The position numbers and the translations under genes were made by a program. A stretch of DNA of 64,000 nt from the NCBI RefSeq assembly GCF_019703515.2, contig NC_059346.1:49955501-50019500 (forward strand). Direction: 5' to 3'. This DNA comes from Myxocyprinus asiaticus. Taxonomy: Eukaryota; Chordata; Actinopteri; Cypriniformes; Catostomidae. Positions 22,494-34,615 of the stretch are shown here, in pieces (position 1 is the first letter of the stretch; each line of letters starts with the position of its first letter). The notes below the pieces were generated by a model. The model was not told where the DNA came from. It ran no database searches and was given only the letters and a program-made list of their open reading frames with translations.

Positions 22494-22602
22494 TTCAGAT
22501 GCTACATTTCCTCTACTGGGAAATATGAAAATGATTCTTTCAGTTTCTCTTTTCATTATAGAACTGGCACATTCATAATATTTTCATGTATGACATGCAA
22601 AT
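22494..22602. repeat. 109-bp direct repeat, copy 2
   Basis: See 21486-21594. This copy differs by T for A, A for G and A for G at three positions. Confidence 0.85.
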
Positions 22603-22649
22603 CAGGCAGAAGAAAATATCCAAGCACTTACAGTCCAAACAATATTTGG

Positions 22650-24080
22650 ACTCTTAAAGGGGTAGTTAATTAAAAAATGAACCTCAACTTCATAAGATTC
22701 TAAACTTAAATTAATTTCTTTCTTAGATGAAACACAAAAAGAGATGTTAGGCAGAATGTTAGCATCAGTCACCATTCATTTTCATTGCATTGGAAAAGAT
22801 ACAATGAAAGTCAATGAATAATGGGTAAAGCAATTTTGAAAACTTTTTATGAAATAGTCTGCTTGAAAAGTGTTGTTGTGCTATCTTTCTTTAATATAAA
22901 TGCCAGTTGGTTTGGTATTTTCTTTAAATGCAATGGCATGCATACATTTTTTTAAGTGTGTCCAAATACATTTTTGGTCCGGCGTATATACATAATATGA
23001 ATGGGTGTACTGTATTTTCACATCTGATTTGCACTCTGTACTAAAAGAAAAATACTTTATTTGGTTGGTTTGTAAGATAACACACTTTACAGTATATTAG
23101 TACACTAAACTGGCTAACTATATGGTTTAAAATAAAGTGTTAAGACCCCTTTGTGAAGAGATACTGTTTTGTCACTAATTGTTGCTTGACTAATTTGACA
23201 TTGATTTGTCCAGTTAAAACTACATGACCATTTAGGTGTGACTGGCCTATTAAAACTTTGATTACTTCCATTTATTTGCAAGGAAATATTTTAAAGATAA
23301 TGGGAATCAATATCTATCACATGTGTTTGCTTTCCTTCATGAGCATTCATTGGGTATTACATTAACAAAATTAATACTGCCTTAATTATCTGGCTGTTGC
23401 TGGAAATTGATTGTCCGGCACAATAGGAATGGAGGCCAGGGAAGAGTCTTGTCAACAATCATTCATTACGCTCTGCCAATGCAAGAGCCAGCTTTCAAAA
23501 CACTCTGCATTTAGAGTAATTTTAGGCTTGCTTAACTCTAGTGTGCAGAAACAAAGAATTGGCACGAGGTGTGCCAGCAACTGAATCTTTAATTGAAAAT
23601 ACACTAATGGAATGATGAGGCACTTATATTGACAAATAATGCTACTATTGCCTCCAAGGCCAGCTATAAACCAAATTTGCAATGCTTGCTTCTAGTAGTA
23701 GAGTTACAGTTAGAGAAGATAGATGATGAGAGAATATTGGCAGCATATGAACAAATTTGCAAGTATAAGAAGAGTGCTTAATTTGAGGACAGTACAAGTT
23801 TTCTAAAGGAAAATCTATAAAAGGAAGATAAATTTATGAATCTACTCAGACAGCAGGCTCACGAAGGCATGGTTTTGTTACAATACACAGATCCTCCTGC
23901 CACATGTAGATATTTATAACCAAAAACAAAGAGAAAATTGTCTCAAAACAAGTAGAATATTCTGTTATTTGTGGGGAAAAGTGTAAAGCGATTTGAAATT
24001 GCATTAAAAATAACATGCACCACCTGTCTATGGGCTGTTGTCACAGCAACGCCTGACAACGTGTCAGACGCTGTTGCAGT
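22650..24080. other. Intron; MITE fragment at its left edge
   Basis: 'cttaaaggggtagtta' near 22655 with 'caccattcattttcattgcat' near 22770 resembles the interior of the TTAA foldback MITE at 56477 and is probably a decayed copy. The remainder, to 24080, has no recognised feature. Confidence 0.35.
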
Positions 24081-24088
24081 GTGCTGCA

Positions 24089-25494
24089 CAGTGTTGGGCG
24101 TAACGCGTTACAAACTAACGCATTACTGTAATATGATTACATTTTGCGGTAATGCAGTAATGTAACGTTACTTAACAAAATTAAGTAATCTGATTACAGT
24201 AACAGACATGAATATAATTAAGTTACTTGGATTACACATTTATTGCTAAATCAATAATATTAATTAAGTAGAATGCATTTTAAAATGTACTACGTTCCTA
24301 TGTTAGTACTTTTGTGTGTGTTGCTGTGTCATCTAATGAGCATGCGCTCTAATAAACCACCATGGCATAGAGGACACGTATCGAGGCGATGGCAGATGAG
24401 TGAGTGGCGTTACAATGGACGCAGAGGAGTGTAGTTGTTTATTCAAATTGAAAACGAAGCGTTTCAAGTTTTCATGCGCTCACAGTCAATCTCAGCGAGC
24501 ACTGTGTCAGCGTGCTCCCAGCCCTGACAGAGGCACGCAAGGATGGGCCGGCAACAAATCCTCCTCAAATCTCCACGCTCTACCCCATCCTCATGCGCCT
24601 CCCTCGGGTGTCCCTCTGCAGCTGCTGCGGGAGGAGAGGGGATTGGCTTCGGGTGTATATGGAAAACAGCGCTCGTTCCCATCTGACAGAGGGATATATC
24701 ACAAGGTGGAAACATTTGCAGAACGGCATCTTGAAAAAGACATCGCTAAGCAAACGGCTTTTATGTTCTTCATGTACTGTACACAACAAAACACAAACAC
24801 AATGCAATAGCGTTACAGATGCGCAAGTGATAAAGGATACTCAATTCATCCGAGCACAAGCAGGGAGATAATCCACTCACTGTAAAGTTGTTTAAACACA
24901 CACATGCTGCACATGTACACACACAAACAGACATACATGCACACAGACATGCATGATGCAACACACAAGCAAACCTGTACATGCACACCGAAAAGAAACA
25001 ACAAGCATTCAAATACACAATGGTTTTACAATCAAAGCTGTCTGCAAATGGGTTTTCAGAAATGTTTCGAGTTCATTAGTATTCTTTTTCTGTCTTTCAC
25101 ACCAACAAAAATAAGCTTACTGTACACATACATGCCACACACAGCTAAGAAGGTTGTTGATAGCGGGGACACACACACGCATACCTGAAGATACTAGGCT
25201 TCTACAGCATATTTGAGATAAGTTAAGTTGCATTTTTATAAATGCACTGGATCTCTTTATCCAAATTGCTGTAATTTGGATAACATTTCAGTCAATATTA
25301 ATACAATATTAAAGAGCTATTAGTGTCACATTTTTTCACAAGTTTGACTGGTTTTAGAAAGTAACTTCAAAGTAATTAGTAATCTAATTACTTTCCAGAT
25401 GAAGTAATAGGTAAAGTAATCTAATTGCAATTATCAAAAAGTAATTAGTAATCAGTAGTGGATTACATTTTTGAAAGAAATTTACCCAACACTG
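24089..25494. mobile_element. hAT element, 1406 bp, non-autonomous
   Basis: The left end CAGTGTTGGGCGTAACGCGT and inverted right end CAGTGTTGGGTAAATTTCTT share the first 10 bases. A perfect 8-bp duplication, gtgctgca, flanks it (24081-24088, 25495-25502). Both subterminal regions are built from 'taatctgattac' / 'agtaattagtaatctaatta' words, typical binding-site arrays of such fish elements. No transposase was found. The interior 24380-24760 is unusually GC-rich with open frames on both strands (136 codons on plus). That stretch may be captured host sequence; no protein family was recognised. Confidence 0.88.
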
Positions 25495-25502
25495 GTGCTG
25501 CA

Positions 25503-25882
25503 CAAATTAACAGTTATAAGTTTTAATAGCAAAACTTTTAAACTTTGTCATTTAAGTTCCACGTAAAGGAATATTTTCTTATGAATATTAGATAATTTAA
25601 ATGTGCGTATTTGTGTGTAATACAAGAAAAATAACAAATGAGATCTCTTTAATTTCTTAATTATTCTCCTAGACGGCAATGAGATAAAATGGAGAGCAAA
25701 AAGAGATTTTGCTTAGTCTTACTTACGTAAGTCCCCTGCTTCTCAGATATTTCTCCTGACAAAAAGACCTCTGTATTCTCATGTTTTTTTTTTTTTTTAT
25801 TTCAGAAGAGATCTCAAACTGTGCTCAGATTTGCTATGACAATCAAAAGCTAGAGATTTTAGTATGAACTCAAAATGTTCTC

Positions 25883-25948
<66 letters not shown>

Positions 25949-28096
25949 TATTATTTATTTATTTTTTATTTTTTTCCCCAGATCATATTATCTTATCTGT
26001 GCTATTCAGTTTTAAAGCAACTGACTCCAATTTGTATTCCTCCAAAGGAATTTTTGGGAGAAACATCTGAGACACAGTTAATGCTTAAATGAAACATAAC
26101 TTAGAACTCAATTAAGTTTCTTGAGCTATGAAAGAGCAACCTCTTAGCAATAAAACGTTCCTCTTAGGTTTGTGAACATTTACAATTTATGCCAAAATCA
26201 TGAATCATCAATACGTTCGCAAATACATTTTTTCTAAATTAAGTTACAATTTAGAAACAAAAGGACTCACTTTTATAAGTACTAACTTTTGGACTCACCT
26301 TTCACTCTATATAATTTCATCTGAGAATTGTAAGCCCTTATATCGAGATTGTTTGGGTGTGTGTATTATGCCAGTTACTGCGTGTATGTGCTCCCTCTTG
26401 TAAAATAAACTGGATTCATCAACATTAGAATGAGGGTAGGAACAAATTTATGTTTGCACATACCCATTTGTTTCCATGAGAACCTTTTCTGCATATTCTT
26501 CCATGCAATTACTAGTGAATGAGACTCACTGTCTTTCTACTAGAACCTGGTATATATATGGAAGCCAGTGCTTGCATATACCAACAATATATCTATGACA
26601 AAAACAAATTGCATATCACTGTTAAATGTTCCATTAAAATGGGTTTCCTATTAATGTTATTGCACTTTGCCAGATGAAGATGGCTTGAAATAGCTTTATT
26701 ACACTGCATCTTTTACAGCTAGAAGGTTATGGATATTAAATCAAATGAAAGAAATCACATATGTATCTTATGAGATTTTTTGTCCAACAAAAATCATTTC
26801 ATAACTGAAATAATATACTTAGGAGGGACAGACATATCAAGAACACCTCTCTATACTTAAAAGTTGTCCTCAACAGGCTATTCATCATTATCTTGTCTTT
26901 TGTTGTGGACATATCAATAACAGAATTGCTAAAAACTTAATTGAGCTCTCTTAATGTGGTGTCCATTTTAAAAACTAGACTTAAGCTCCAAACTGATGGA
27001 AAACAAATATTGTGGCAGGTTTCCGAACTTTTCATTAGAGTATCAGGAAAGCATTGCTTGTGTAAAAGTGCATTTTTCTGGGTTGCATACATTCCAGCTG
27101 TATAATCTAAGGTTGCCGGTGAGTGGCATGGTATTTTCACGTCAAGCAGAATGGTAAAGATTATTAGACTGGGTCCACGTAATACAGAGGGAAATGAAGG
27201 ATAGAGGATAAGAGGCTTAGACGCAAGAACAAAACGGCATGATGTTTAATTCAAATGACCTTGCTAGCAATCTCTGTCGACACTCAATCACAGTGTCTTG
27301 ACCTCCTTGACAAAAGAAAAATAACACTTGACTCTACTGACAATATGATTTACTCTTATGTCTATGTTATGAATAGCACTCTGATCTTGCTTTTCCTGCT
27401 GTATATAGTATGTATACTTTGCACAGTATGCACATTTTCTATTTGCATACCCAGATGACCAACTATATTTGACAAAATGTCCAGTATACACAGAATTATG
27501 TATCCTAACATGCAATGTGCTCAACTTGACCTTCCTTTTCAAATCAGTGAATGAACTGGAAGTAATAAAAGTGATTCACTGTTTAATCAGACTGCTTTTA
27601 AGGCATTTTTGCACACTATTGAATTAAATATTCAAAATAACTACTTAAAGTCATGTCACGTGTCAAGAATATAAGGGTGCTTTCACACTTGGTTGGATTA
27701 TTTGGATCGTGGATGCATTGCGAGAGATGTGAAGAAAGTGAGCTGCTCTCTAATGGTGATTTATTTGGTGAAAAGCAGGTAGGTGAAATGTATTATAACA
27801 TAATAATTGTGATCGGGAGCCTGCAATGATGCAAATTATATACCATCTGAGAATCAATAATCCTACTGGATAAAATTCCTATTTACATTTTATCTATTTT
27901 TTTTTTTATTTTTTTATTTTTTTTAGAGTATACGTTTATCCAATGCAACCTTATATGATTCCTTTATGTCTGGCACAAACTTATGATTTTTCATTGCTGA
28001 TCTAAAACCATATTAGCCATTCTGTACTTGTTTAAGTTCCCACTGGTCAGGGTAGTTGCCCTAGAGCATTGAACAAGAGCAAGGCAGCTGTCTTAC
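25503..28096. other. Intron, nothing recognised except a microsatellite
   Basis: An A-run followed by (AT)n at 25882-25945. Other open frames are short and motif-free. The stretch from 27660 opens with 'gtgctttcacactt', a word common at fish MITE ends, without a partner. Confidence 0.35.
25900..25945. repeat. (AT)n microsatellite
   Basis: About 46 nt of uninterrupted AT following a 17-nt A run. Confidence 0.9.
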
Positions 28097-28234
28097 CCAA
28101 GGACTCCTTTAATCTTGCTGGCTTCCACAGTGGCAATGGAGTGTTTGGCTCCAGACTGCACATCCCATTCGACATTCCACTGGTTACTCTTGGACTTTGT
28201 GCTGAGGAGGTTCACCCCTTTCTTTGCCTTCACC
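28097..28234 (-). CDS. tmem132e: TMEM132-family internal exon (138 nt)
   Basis: On the minus strand the exon follows 'catcttttctttgcag' and ends CTTGG|GTAAGACAG. One leading base completes a codon from an upstream exon. The frame then reads VKAKKGVNLLSTKSKSNQW, VEWDVQSGAKHS, VEASKIKGVLG, with two bases left over that pair with the single leading base of 18691-18883. The 'V.AKKG.NLL' start and the 'W.V.WDVQ.GAKH' block fit the cohesin-like or Ig-like extracellular segment of TMEM132 proteins just before QLDFEMENF. No stop codon or frame break. The preceding exon was not found in the 35.8 kb to its right. Confidence 0.8.
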
Positions 28235-28600
28235 CTGCAAAGAAAAGATGGAGAGTTTTAAAGAAATGTCCATGACTGTTGTTCTTGAAGAATCTTGTTT
28301 GTTTAAGGGTTCCTTCCAACTTCCAAGAAGTCGATCATAGCCAACTTCTTGGAACTTGATTGCTTGGAACTCGTTGGTTAATATCTTTTTAACCCTGGTT
28401 TAAGGCCACTTTTAAACTTGGGTTAAGCAAAGTTTCAGGCTTATAATTTGAAAAGGGTGTTAGCATTGCTTTTAACCCTGGGTTATGAAGTCCTGCTTTC
28501 TGATTGCAGTGCCAGTGGTAAAGAATTACTATTGAATTGCTAACCCAGGGTAAAATATGAACAGTGTGAAACATGGAACAAAACACAACATAATCACACT
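28235..28600. other. Intron with TTAACCCTGGGTTA words
   Basis: Short inverted words (aaccctgg / ccagggtta) recur, as in common teleost dispersed repeats, without definable ends. Confidence 0.35.
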
Positions 28601-28604
28601 CGAA

Positions 28605-29095
28605 ATCAACATGTTGCTCTCTAAAGTTCATGTACCCTGAAATCAACCACATTTAGTCAAATTACTAACAAGCAACATCCACAATCAGACATTTTTACAT
28701 TAATTCATACATGATCACATTTCCCTCTTGCACCACTGCTAGCACATAGCACACCTCCGAGACATAGGTTCTGGTCCTGTGGAAAATAGGAAGTAATTGC
28801 GTTCATATAAACAATGGTGAGTGCGATTCAGAGGTTGCATTTTCGCTCTCAAATGACAGTTTTACTCCACTGAAAGTTAGGTTTAGCATTGTGGTTTGGG
28901 TTAGGGGATACAGTTAGTAAAAATAAAAAAAGCATTCCTGCTCACTGTCTTACATGATTTACAACTAAACTCGATTTAAGTGCCACTCTGATGAAATTTC
29001 ACCCGTAAACTGGAGATCACACATGCTCATACGTTCAACATTACTTCCAGCTTCGGCCACTGGAGGCTGTGGTTCAAAGTTCGGTAAGCACAGAC
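28605..29095 (+). repeat. Dispersed repeat, copy 1 (also at 42030)
   Basis: It runs in the same order and orientation as 42030-42465: 'agttcatgtaccctgaaatc', 'attactaacaagca', 'aacaatggtgagtg', 'ttttactccactg', 'ggtttgggttagg', 'tttacaactaaa', 'atttcaccc', 'ccactggaggctgtgg'. It is diverged and non-coding; the class is unknown. Confidence 0.6.
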
Positions 29096-32000
29096 CAATT
29101 TCAGCAACAAAGTTTTCGACCTACTATTGCCAGATTCATAGTGTGATCAGTCTGATAAGATAACCTAGGATAACATTAAACCGGGTTTAAAAATTATCCT
29201 GGTTGAACAATTTCAAGCGAGAAATGCCCAGTATAAGATTCTATTCAAGCAATTTCATAAATATCATATAAATGGTTTATATTTTGCTTGACAAATGATG
29301 AAGGGAGATGATACATTTCCATCATAGTGGCATATTGCATGTGTTATATTTGTACACAAAGAACATCCCTCAATTGCACTAACAGCTTTTCTGCTGTGAT
29401 AAATCCAACAAAATAACCCACATGGGCCACTTCATTGCAGATATTGCTAAGCAGGAATGGTTGGTCTTACATTCCTCAACTCTTTTAGGGGCTGATTTAT
29501 AGAATAGCTGCCATCATACATATCCCCTCTGTCCTTTCAAGTTTAAAAATACCAGCCTTTTCTCTGATCCGAGTCTGAACCAGATTCTTATGATAAAATC
29601 TCTATGGAAAATATTTCCGGTCTCTCTGAGAAACCATATGTAGCAGGTGTCTAAGGTATTGGCAATAAATTAATTGCTGTCAGACCAGATAGATTTATCA
29701 GAAGATTTAGGGACCGTGAAGGAGGTAGCGGGTTGTGGTGAGAAATAACAGACTGGCACTGAGCTGGATTGAACTTGGAATGTTATTTTGTTCCTTCTGA
29801 TAGAGAGTGAAAATAATAATAAAAAAAAAAATAATAAAAGAAAGTAAATTAAAATGTTACACAAACAATGTACAATACAGATTAACTATGTAAACTTTCC
29901 CTTAAATGCACTTTTCTTTTACCCCGAAAATATACACAGACTGGTATTTTCAATATCAAAATGAAATTAAAGAAAATAAAATAAATAATGTTTCTCTCAA
30001 AATATCACAGCTGTTTCAATGTATAAGGATCTCGATATCAATCAAACTGGCTATGGGTAACCATACACGTTCAATGTTCTGTAAAATACTGATCAGTTTC
30101 TTCTCTTTTCCTTATTTGTCAATTCTCTCCAGGAAAGGAGCTAAATAGTTCTCTAAATTGGAATTGTTTTACTTCCAAAAGCAGGGCTGATGAATGAAAG
30201 GAAATTATCCTCTTCTTTATGATTCGGTGTCCTCTTTTCTCTATACAGTGTAGAATTTGGGTGACACACCATCAAATGTGAAGTTTCAGCTCACAGGAGT
30301 AACACAAACCGTAGAACCAAGAAAACAGGAAAAACACAAGGAAGGAAAAAAAAACCTGGCCTGATCACACACCAGAGCATTCATTTAGTGGATTCAAGAA
30401 TAATTTCACATCAAAGATCGAAATAACCAAATTAAACAATTATACATACAAATACAAATACCATTTTTACAAGAAATGATGTATTATAATCATTTACCTC
30501 AATATTAATCATTTTTCTTTTACACAGGCGCACGTGTCCAACAATGGCGTCGGTGAACTGCAATGAACAAGGAATAACCCCACGGTTCACTATGACCACA
30601 TTTATAACCACTTGGATTATTGGAATTATTGGAAGTACACCATGAAAAAGGAATAAACACTATGTTTACTGCAACTAAATAACTATTATTGACTCAGTCA
30701 TCGTATTATGCAGTTTTTATACATTTTTTACCATTAATTATATTACGTTGACTCACCGAGTGAAAATGTGACTCAACATATTTAATCGGCCTCTTCAGAT
30801 ACTGGATGGTACAAAATAAATGAACTTGAACACTTATTAACTATTTCTGTACACATTTCAGAGATTTTGAACTATATTTCTTTAACTTAGTTCGTGAAGA
30901 TCAGCTCACGTCTTTCCTCTGTCATGCTCAGCTCTCTCTCCTGTTGTCGCACGAACGCAGACACACGCAGGGCGCATGATTACGGAGAGCTCTCATTGGT
31001 CAAATCACTATTCAACTAAATAACTTAAATCGACTTCATTATAATTTTCATCAATAACTTTTACATTTCTTTTCACCTTTATTAGGGAAATATGATTTAA
31101 TGAAACTTAATTCCTGTTAATTACCCATTATTTAACCAGGGTTACACATAACTTCCAACATGGTTGTGCTGAGTTTTCGACAGAATTGCGTTTCACTATA
31201 TGTAAGCTGCCGTTCCTCTGGAAGCATACATTTGCTGTTTAATAGCTGGAATGACACAAGACATGCCAGATCATACATGTTTTAGTGACCATATTTCTCA
31301 TGTATTGTTGGTATTGTTGCGCTTTTTCAAAGGGACTTGTTTTTTTTTTTTTTTAAAGAAAATGGATAGCTCTAAATTTACAATCTGACTGGATAAGCCA
31401 CATTCAAAGCAGTTGTAAAATATTTGATATACACACGCCTGTCTATTCTATATTTACACTAAGTATTACAAATAAAAAATGTAACTATTTATTGAACATT
31501 GGTGACTTTTATCATATTACTGTTGCCGTTGTATATCTTTAAACTAGAGCGTTTTAATGATTTTGCCAGGTTTAAGGGGTGTTGTTCCTTATTTGTAAAA
31601 TTATTAATTTTCAAAGTAATTATTTTATACATAATATATAGCCTATAAACTAAGGGTGCATTTTATTTGTTATATCGTTTTGCAGTTTATTTCCTTCTCT
31701 AACTGTACTGTGATTCAGCAATAAAGGGAACTCCCATAAATACTCTTGAAAATGGAAACCTCACATCTGATACTGATAAATATATTTTTCATGAGGAAAT
31801 CATTATGTGGGCCGCAAAAGATGCGTGTTGAGTAGTATTGATCTACCGTATGTTTACAGAGATAAACAAATGGGAAAAGAGTGCAAACAGACACAAAAAT
31901 GTGTTTGGTGTGAATGACCATTTACATAGAACTTAATGAACATTCTTGCTCTGTAAAAAGCATGTTCCATTTTTCTTTAGGAACCTAGAGGAACCATACT

Positions 32001-32736
32001 AAATGCTTGACTAAACGCTCGAAACGTGATGGAAAATTAATTGATAGCACAATCCTTCTGCAGGATTAACCTCAAAAACTCATGACCTTTCTCTATGAAC
32101 TGCTGCTTCCAATTGCACTTACCTGATAAAAGGCAGCCTCTGCTTTGAGGAATGGACCATGCCCAATAGCAGAGGATTCAGTCACCCATTTCAACAATTC
32201 CTTCAACAAGGCCTTATCTCTCCTCCTCAGCCTCTCTATCAAACACAGTACTGGTGATCACAGGCTCTATGCCACTTTTATAAATAGTAAATATCAGAAG
32301 CAATCAAGTCTGACAACAAAATCTGCATCATAAAATAAAACACAATATCCTTCAGATGGAGAGATAAAAGCAGGAAATGCAGTAAATGACTGGTAATCTT
32401 CCTCATAATTTTGTATGACGATAGCGTACCATGTAGCAATTAGATTATTCAATTTATTAAGCATAGGGCCAAATTACTTTATCTTAAAAGCTGTATACTG
32501 TCCACATTAATTAACAATCACCCACACTCAACAGTCAAATTAGCAAATGTATGTCTTAAGGCCATATGCTATTAAATTAGAAATGGCTGTAACTTTTTAG
32601 CTAAACACATCAGCACTTGAAAATACACTTAAGACCTATTCAGATCATAACTGTTTTACATGGGGAAATAAGTAAATTCCAGCATTTACAGGGGCTGTTC
32701 AGTGATTTTATTATCATCTTAATCCAAAATGTCTGT
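29096..32736. other. Unassigned, 3.6 kb
   Basis: No exon of the TMEM132 gene or other gene was recognised on either strand. A slightly GC-richer patch at 30890-31000 has no open frame of note. Confidence 0.35.
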
Positions 32737-32763
32737 GGTTCCCTATCTGTCACTCACTCGACA

Positions 32764-34563
32764 TTGTGTCGATGTAGTGACACTAGGGGTCGCCCTTGGG
32801 AGCCCTAAAACCTCTGATGTTTGAAAAAAGGCCAATGAAAATTGGTAAGTGGAATTTGCATGCCACTCCCCCGGACATACGGGTATGAAAGGAGCTGATG
32901 TGCAACCCCTCATTCAGATTTTTTCTTCGGAGCTGAGCAGTGTTGATGTATTCCACTGCCAATCCATTCGCCTCTGTAGAAAGCAAGCGACCTCTGCGGA
33001 AATTGGATTTCATGGTGCATCACAGCGGTTTCTCCCCCTCTCGCACAGATAAGTGCGGAGAACGCCCCTGGGCATTTCGACAGCGCGCATTAAGCGCAAA
33101 AAGAGTATATTTCTCCCTAAGAGAGTATATATTCCCTAAAAGAGTGGGCACTGATGGAAAGCGTCTTTTTAAAGATGCCTTTCCGGTTATGTGCAGTTAC
33201 TGGTTGCTGTCATTATCTCTCTGCTTCTGACGGTCATGATCGATGCCTTACGTGTCTGGGCTCCAGAGATGCTGAGACAGCATTTGTGGACGGTTCATGC
33301 CTGCACTGCGAGAGCATGACCATGGCCACGTTGCGATCGTGGCTTTCCTTCCTCAGAGGGAAAGACACTCCAGCCGCTCCCCGCCCCGGTTCTTCTGCCT
33401 GCAGGCACAAGACCGCAACGTTAGCGCTGGGGGCGATTGGGGGACTTCAATGGAAGTAACTCCGCTGGGTGAATCCCCACGGACCTCGCCCTGGTTGAGT
33501 TCTGGGATGAGTCAGGCGGCCTGCCTCAGAGTGGGTTTGACCTCTCATTCGGTGCTCAGGAAGATGATGAGATCTCGATAGCAGCATTGGAGAGCAGGCT
33601 GCTTCAGTCCGATGTGGAGGACTTGGCTGGGCTTCCGCCTTTGGGTGTGGTTGCCCAGTCTGAGGCTGACGCTGAGCTGATGGCCATGCTTGCCTGGGCC
33701 ACAATGAGCGTCGGGCTAGAGTAAAACCCTCCACCCTGCCCTGAAACCTCATGGCTTGATGATTGGTTCCTGAGGTCGGAGTGCCGCTCACGGCCAAGCA
33801 CTGCCCCGGTGCCTTTCTTCCCGGAGGTGCATGAAGATGTCGTGGCTGGAAACTTTCACTACCCGAACTGGGCTTTCGAGTTCTGCTGCTCTCACCACCC
33901 TCGATGGCAGGGTGGCCAGGGGCTACACGGACGTTCTCCAGGTAGAGCAGGCGATTGCGGTGCACTTGTGCCCGCAGAGCGCCGCCACCTGGTGAAACCA
34001 TCCAAGGCTCCCATCCAAGGCCTGTAAGACTACGTCGTCTCTGAAGGCAAGGCTTACAGTGCCACGGGGAGGGCCTCCTCCGCTCTGCATGCCATGGCCC
34101 TCCTGCAGGTCCACTAGGCCAAGGCATTGAAAGAGCTGCATGAGGGTTGTCCTGACCGGGAGTAATGCAGGAGCTACACTCAGCGACCGACCTCACCCTA
34201 TGGGCGACGAAGGTCACAGCGCAGGCTCTCGGGCAGGCGATATCCACGTTGGTGGTCCAGGAGCACCACCTTTGTCTCAACCTGGTTGAGATGAGGGATA
34301 ATGACAAGGTTCGCTTCCTTGACACCCCCATTTCCCTGGCCTTTGACGGCGGCACCGTCAAAGACTTTGCACAGCAGTTTTCGACGATAAAGCAGCAGAC
34401 CAAGGCCATTCAGCATATCTTGCCCTGGCGTGGTTCAATATCGCGCACCCCCTCTGCCCGTCGCATGCAAATTCCACTCGCCAATTTTCATTGGCCTTTT
34501 CTCAAACATCGGAGGTGTTTGGGGCTCCCAAGGGCGACCCCTAGTGTCACTACATCAACACAA
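32764..34563 (+). mobile_element. Miniature DIRS-like retrotransposon, ~1.8 kb
   Basis: Inverted terminal repeats of about 100 bp: the left arm (32764-32863) begins TTGTGTCGATGTAGTGACAC, and the right arm (34464-34563) is its inverse with few changes. Related sequence extends to about 32737 on the left and 34610 on the right ('cgttccctacctcaggga'). DIRS elements use inverted ends and a tyrosine recombinase rather than LTRs with integrase. Only the first (Gag-like) gene is present. Reverse transcriptase, RNase H, methyltransferase-like and recombinase genes are missing, so the copy is an internal deletion of an element normally several times longer. Confidence 0.72.
33154..34440 (+). pseudogene. 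DIRS-type ORF1 (Gag-like), frameshifted
   Basis: The frame opens near 33154-33172 (MPFRLCAVTGCC). It has a Cys/His-rich segment (HDRCLTCLGSRDAE, then CLHCESM) that could be a metal-binding knuckle. It changes frame near 33370-33460, continues through EFWDESGGL and DEISIAALESRLL, and has a stop near 33722. It resumes as FFPEVHEDV, and ends with LHSATDLTLWATKVTAQALG and DKVRFLDTPI...FAQQFS. These blocks are those of the teleost DIRS ORF1 product, which packages the element RNA. At least two frame breaks make it non-functional. The long minus-strand frame opposite is a by-product of its composition. Confidence 0.65.
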
Positions 34564-34615
34564 CATCTCGTTCCCTACCTCAGGGAATGGGGGTTACAAC
34601 AGTAACCTAGATGTT

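Larger units (their letters stand above)
18884..28096 (-). other. tmem132e: Intron of the TMEM132 gene, 9.2 kb
   Basis: Bounded by the GTAAGA donor beside 28097 and the CAG acceptor beside 18883. It contains a solo LTR, an LTR-bearing fragment, a 109-bp direct repeat and a hAT element. No further exon was recognised. Confidence 0.75.

Noticed and set aside
33447..34409. The longest open frame of the window (320 codons, minus strand)
   Set aside because: It lies antisense to the DIRS ORF1 remnant, in GC-rich sequence. The plus strand carries the recognisable protein blocks, so the minus frame is a shadow.
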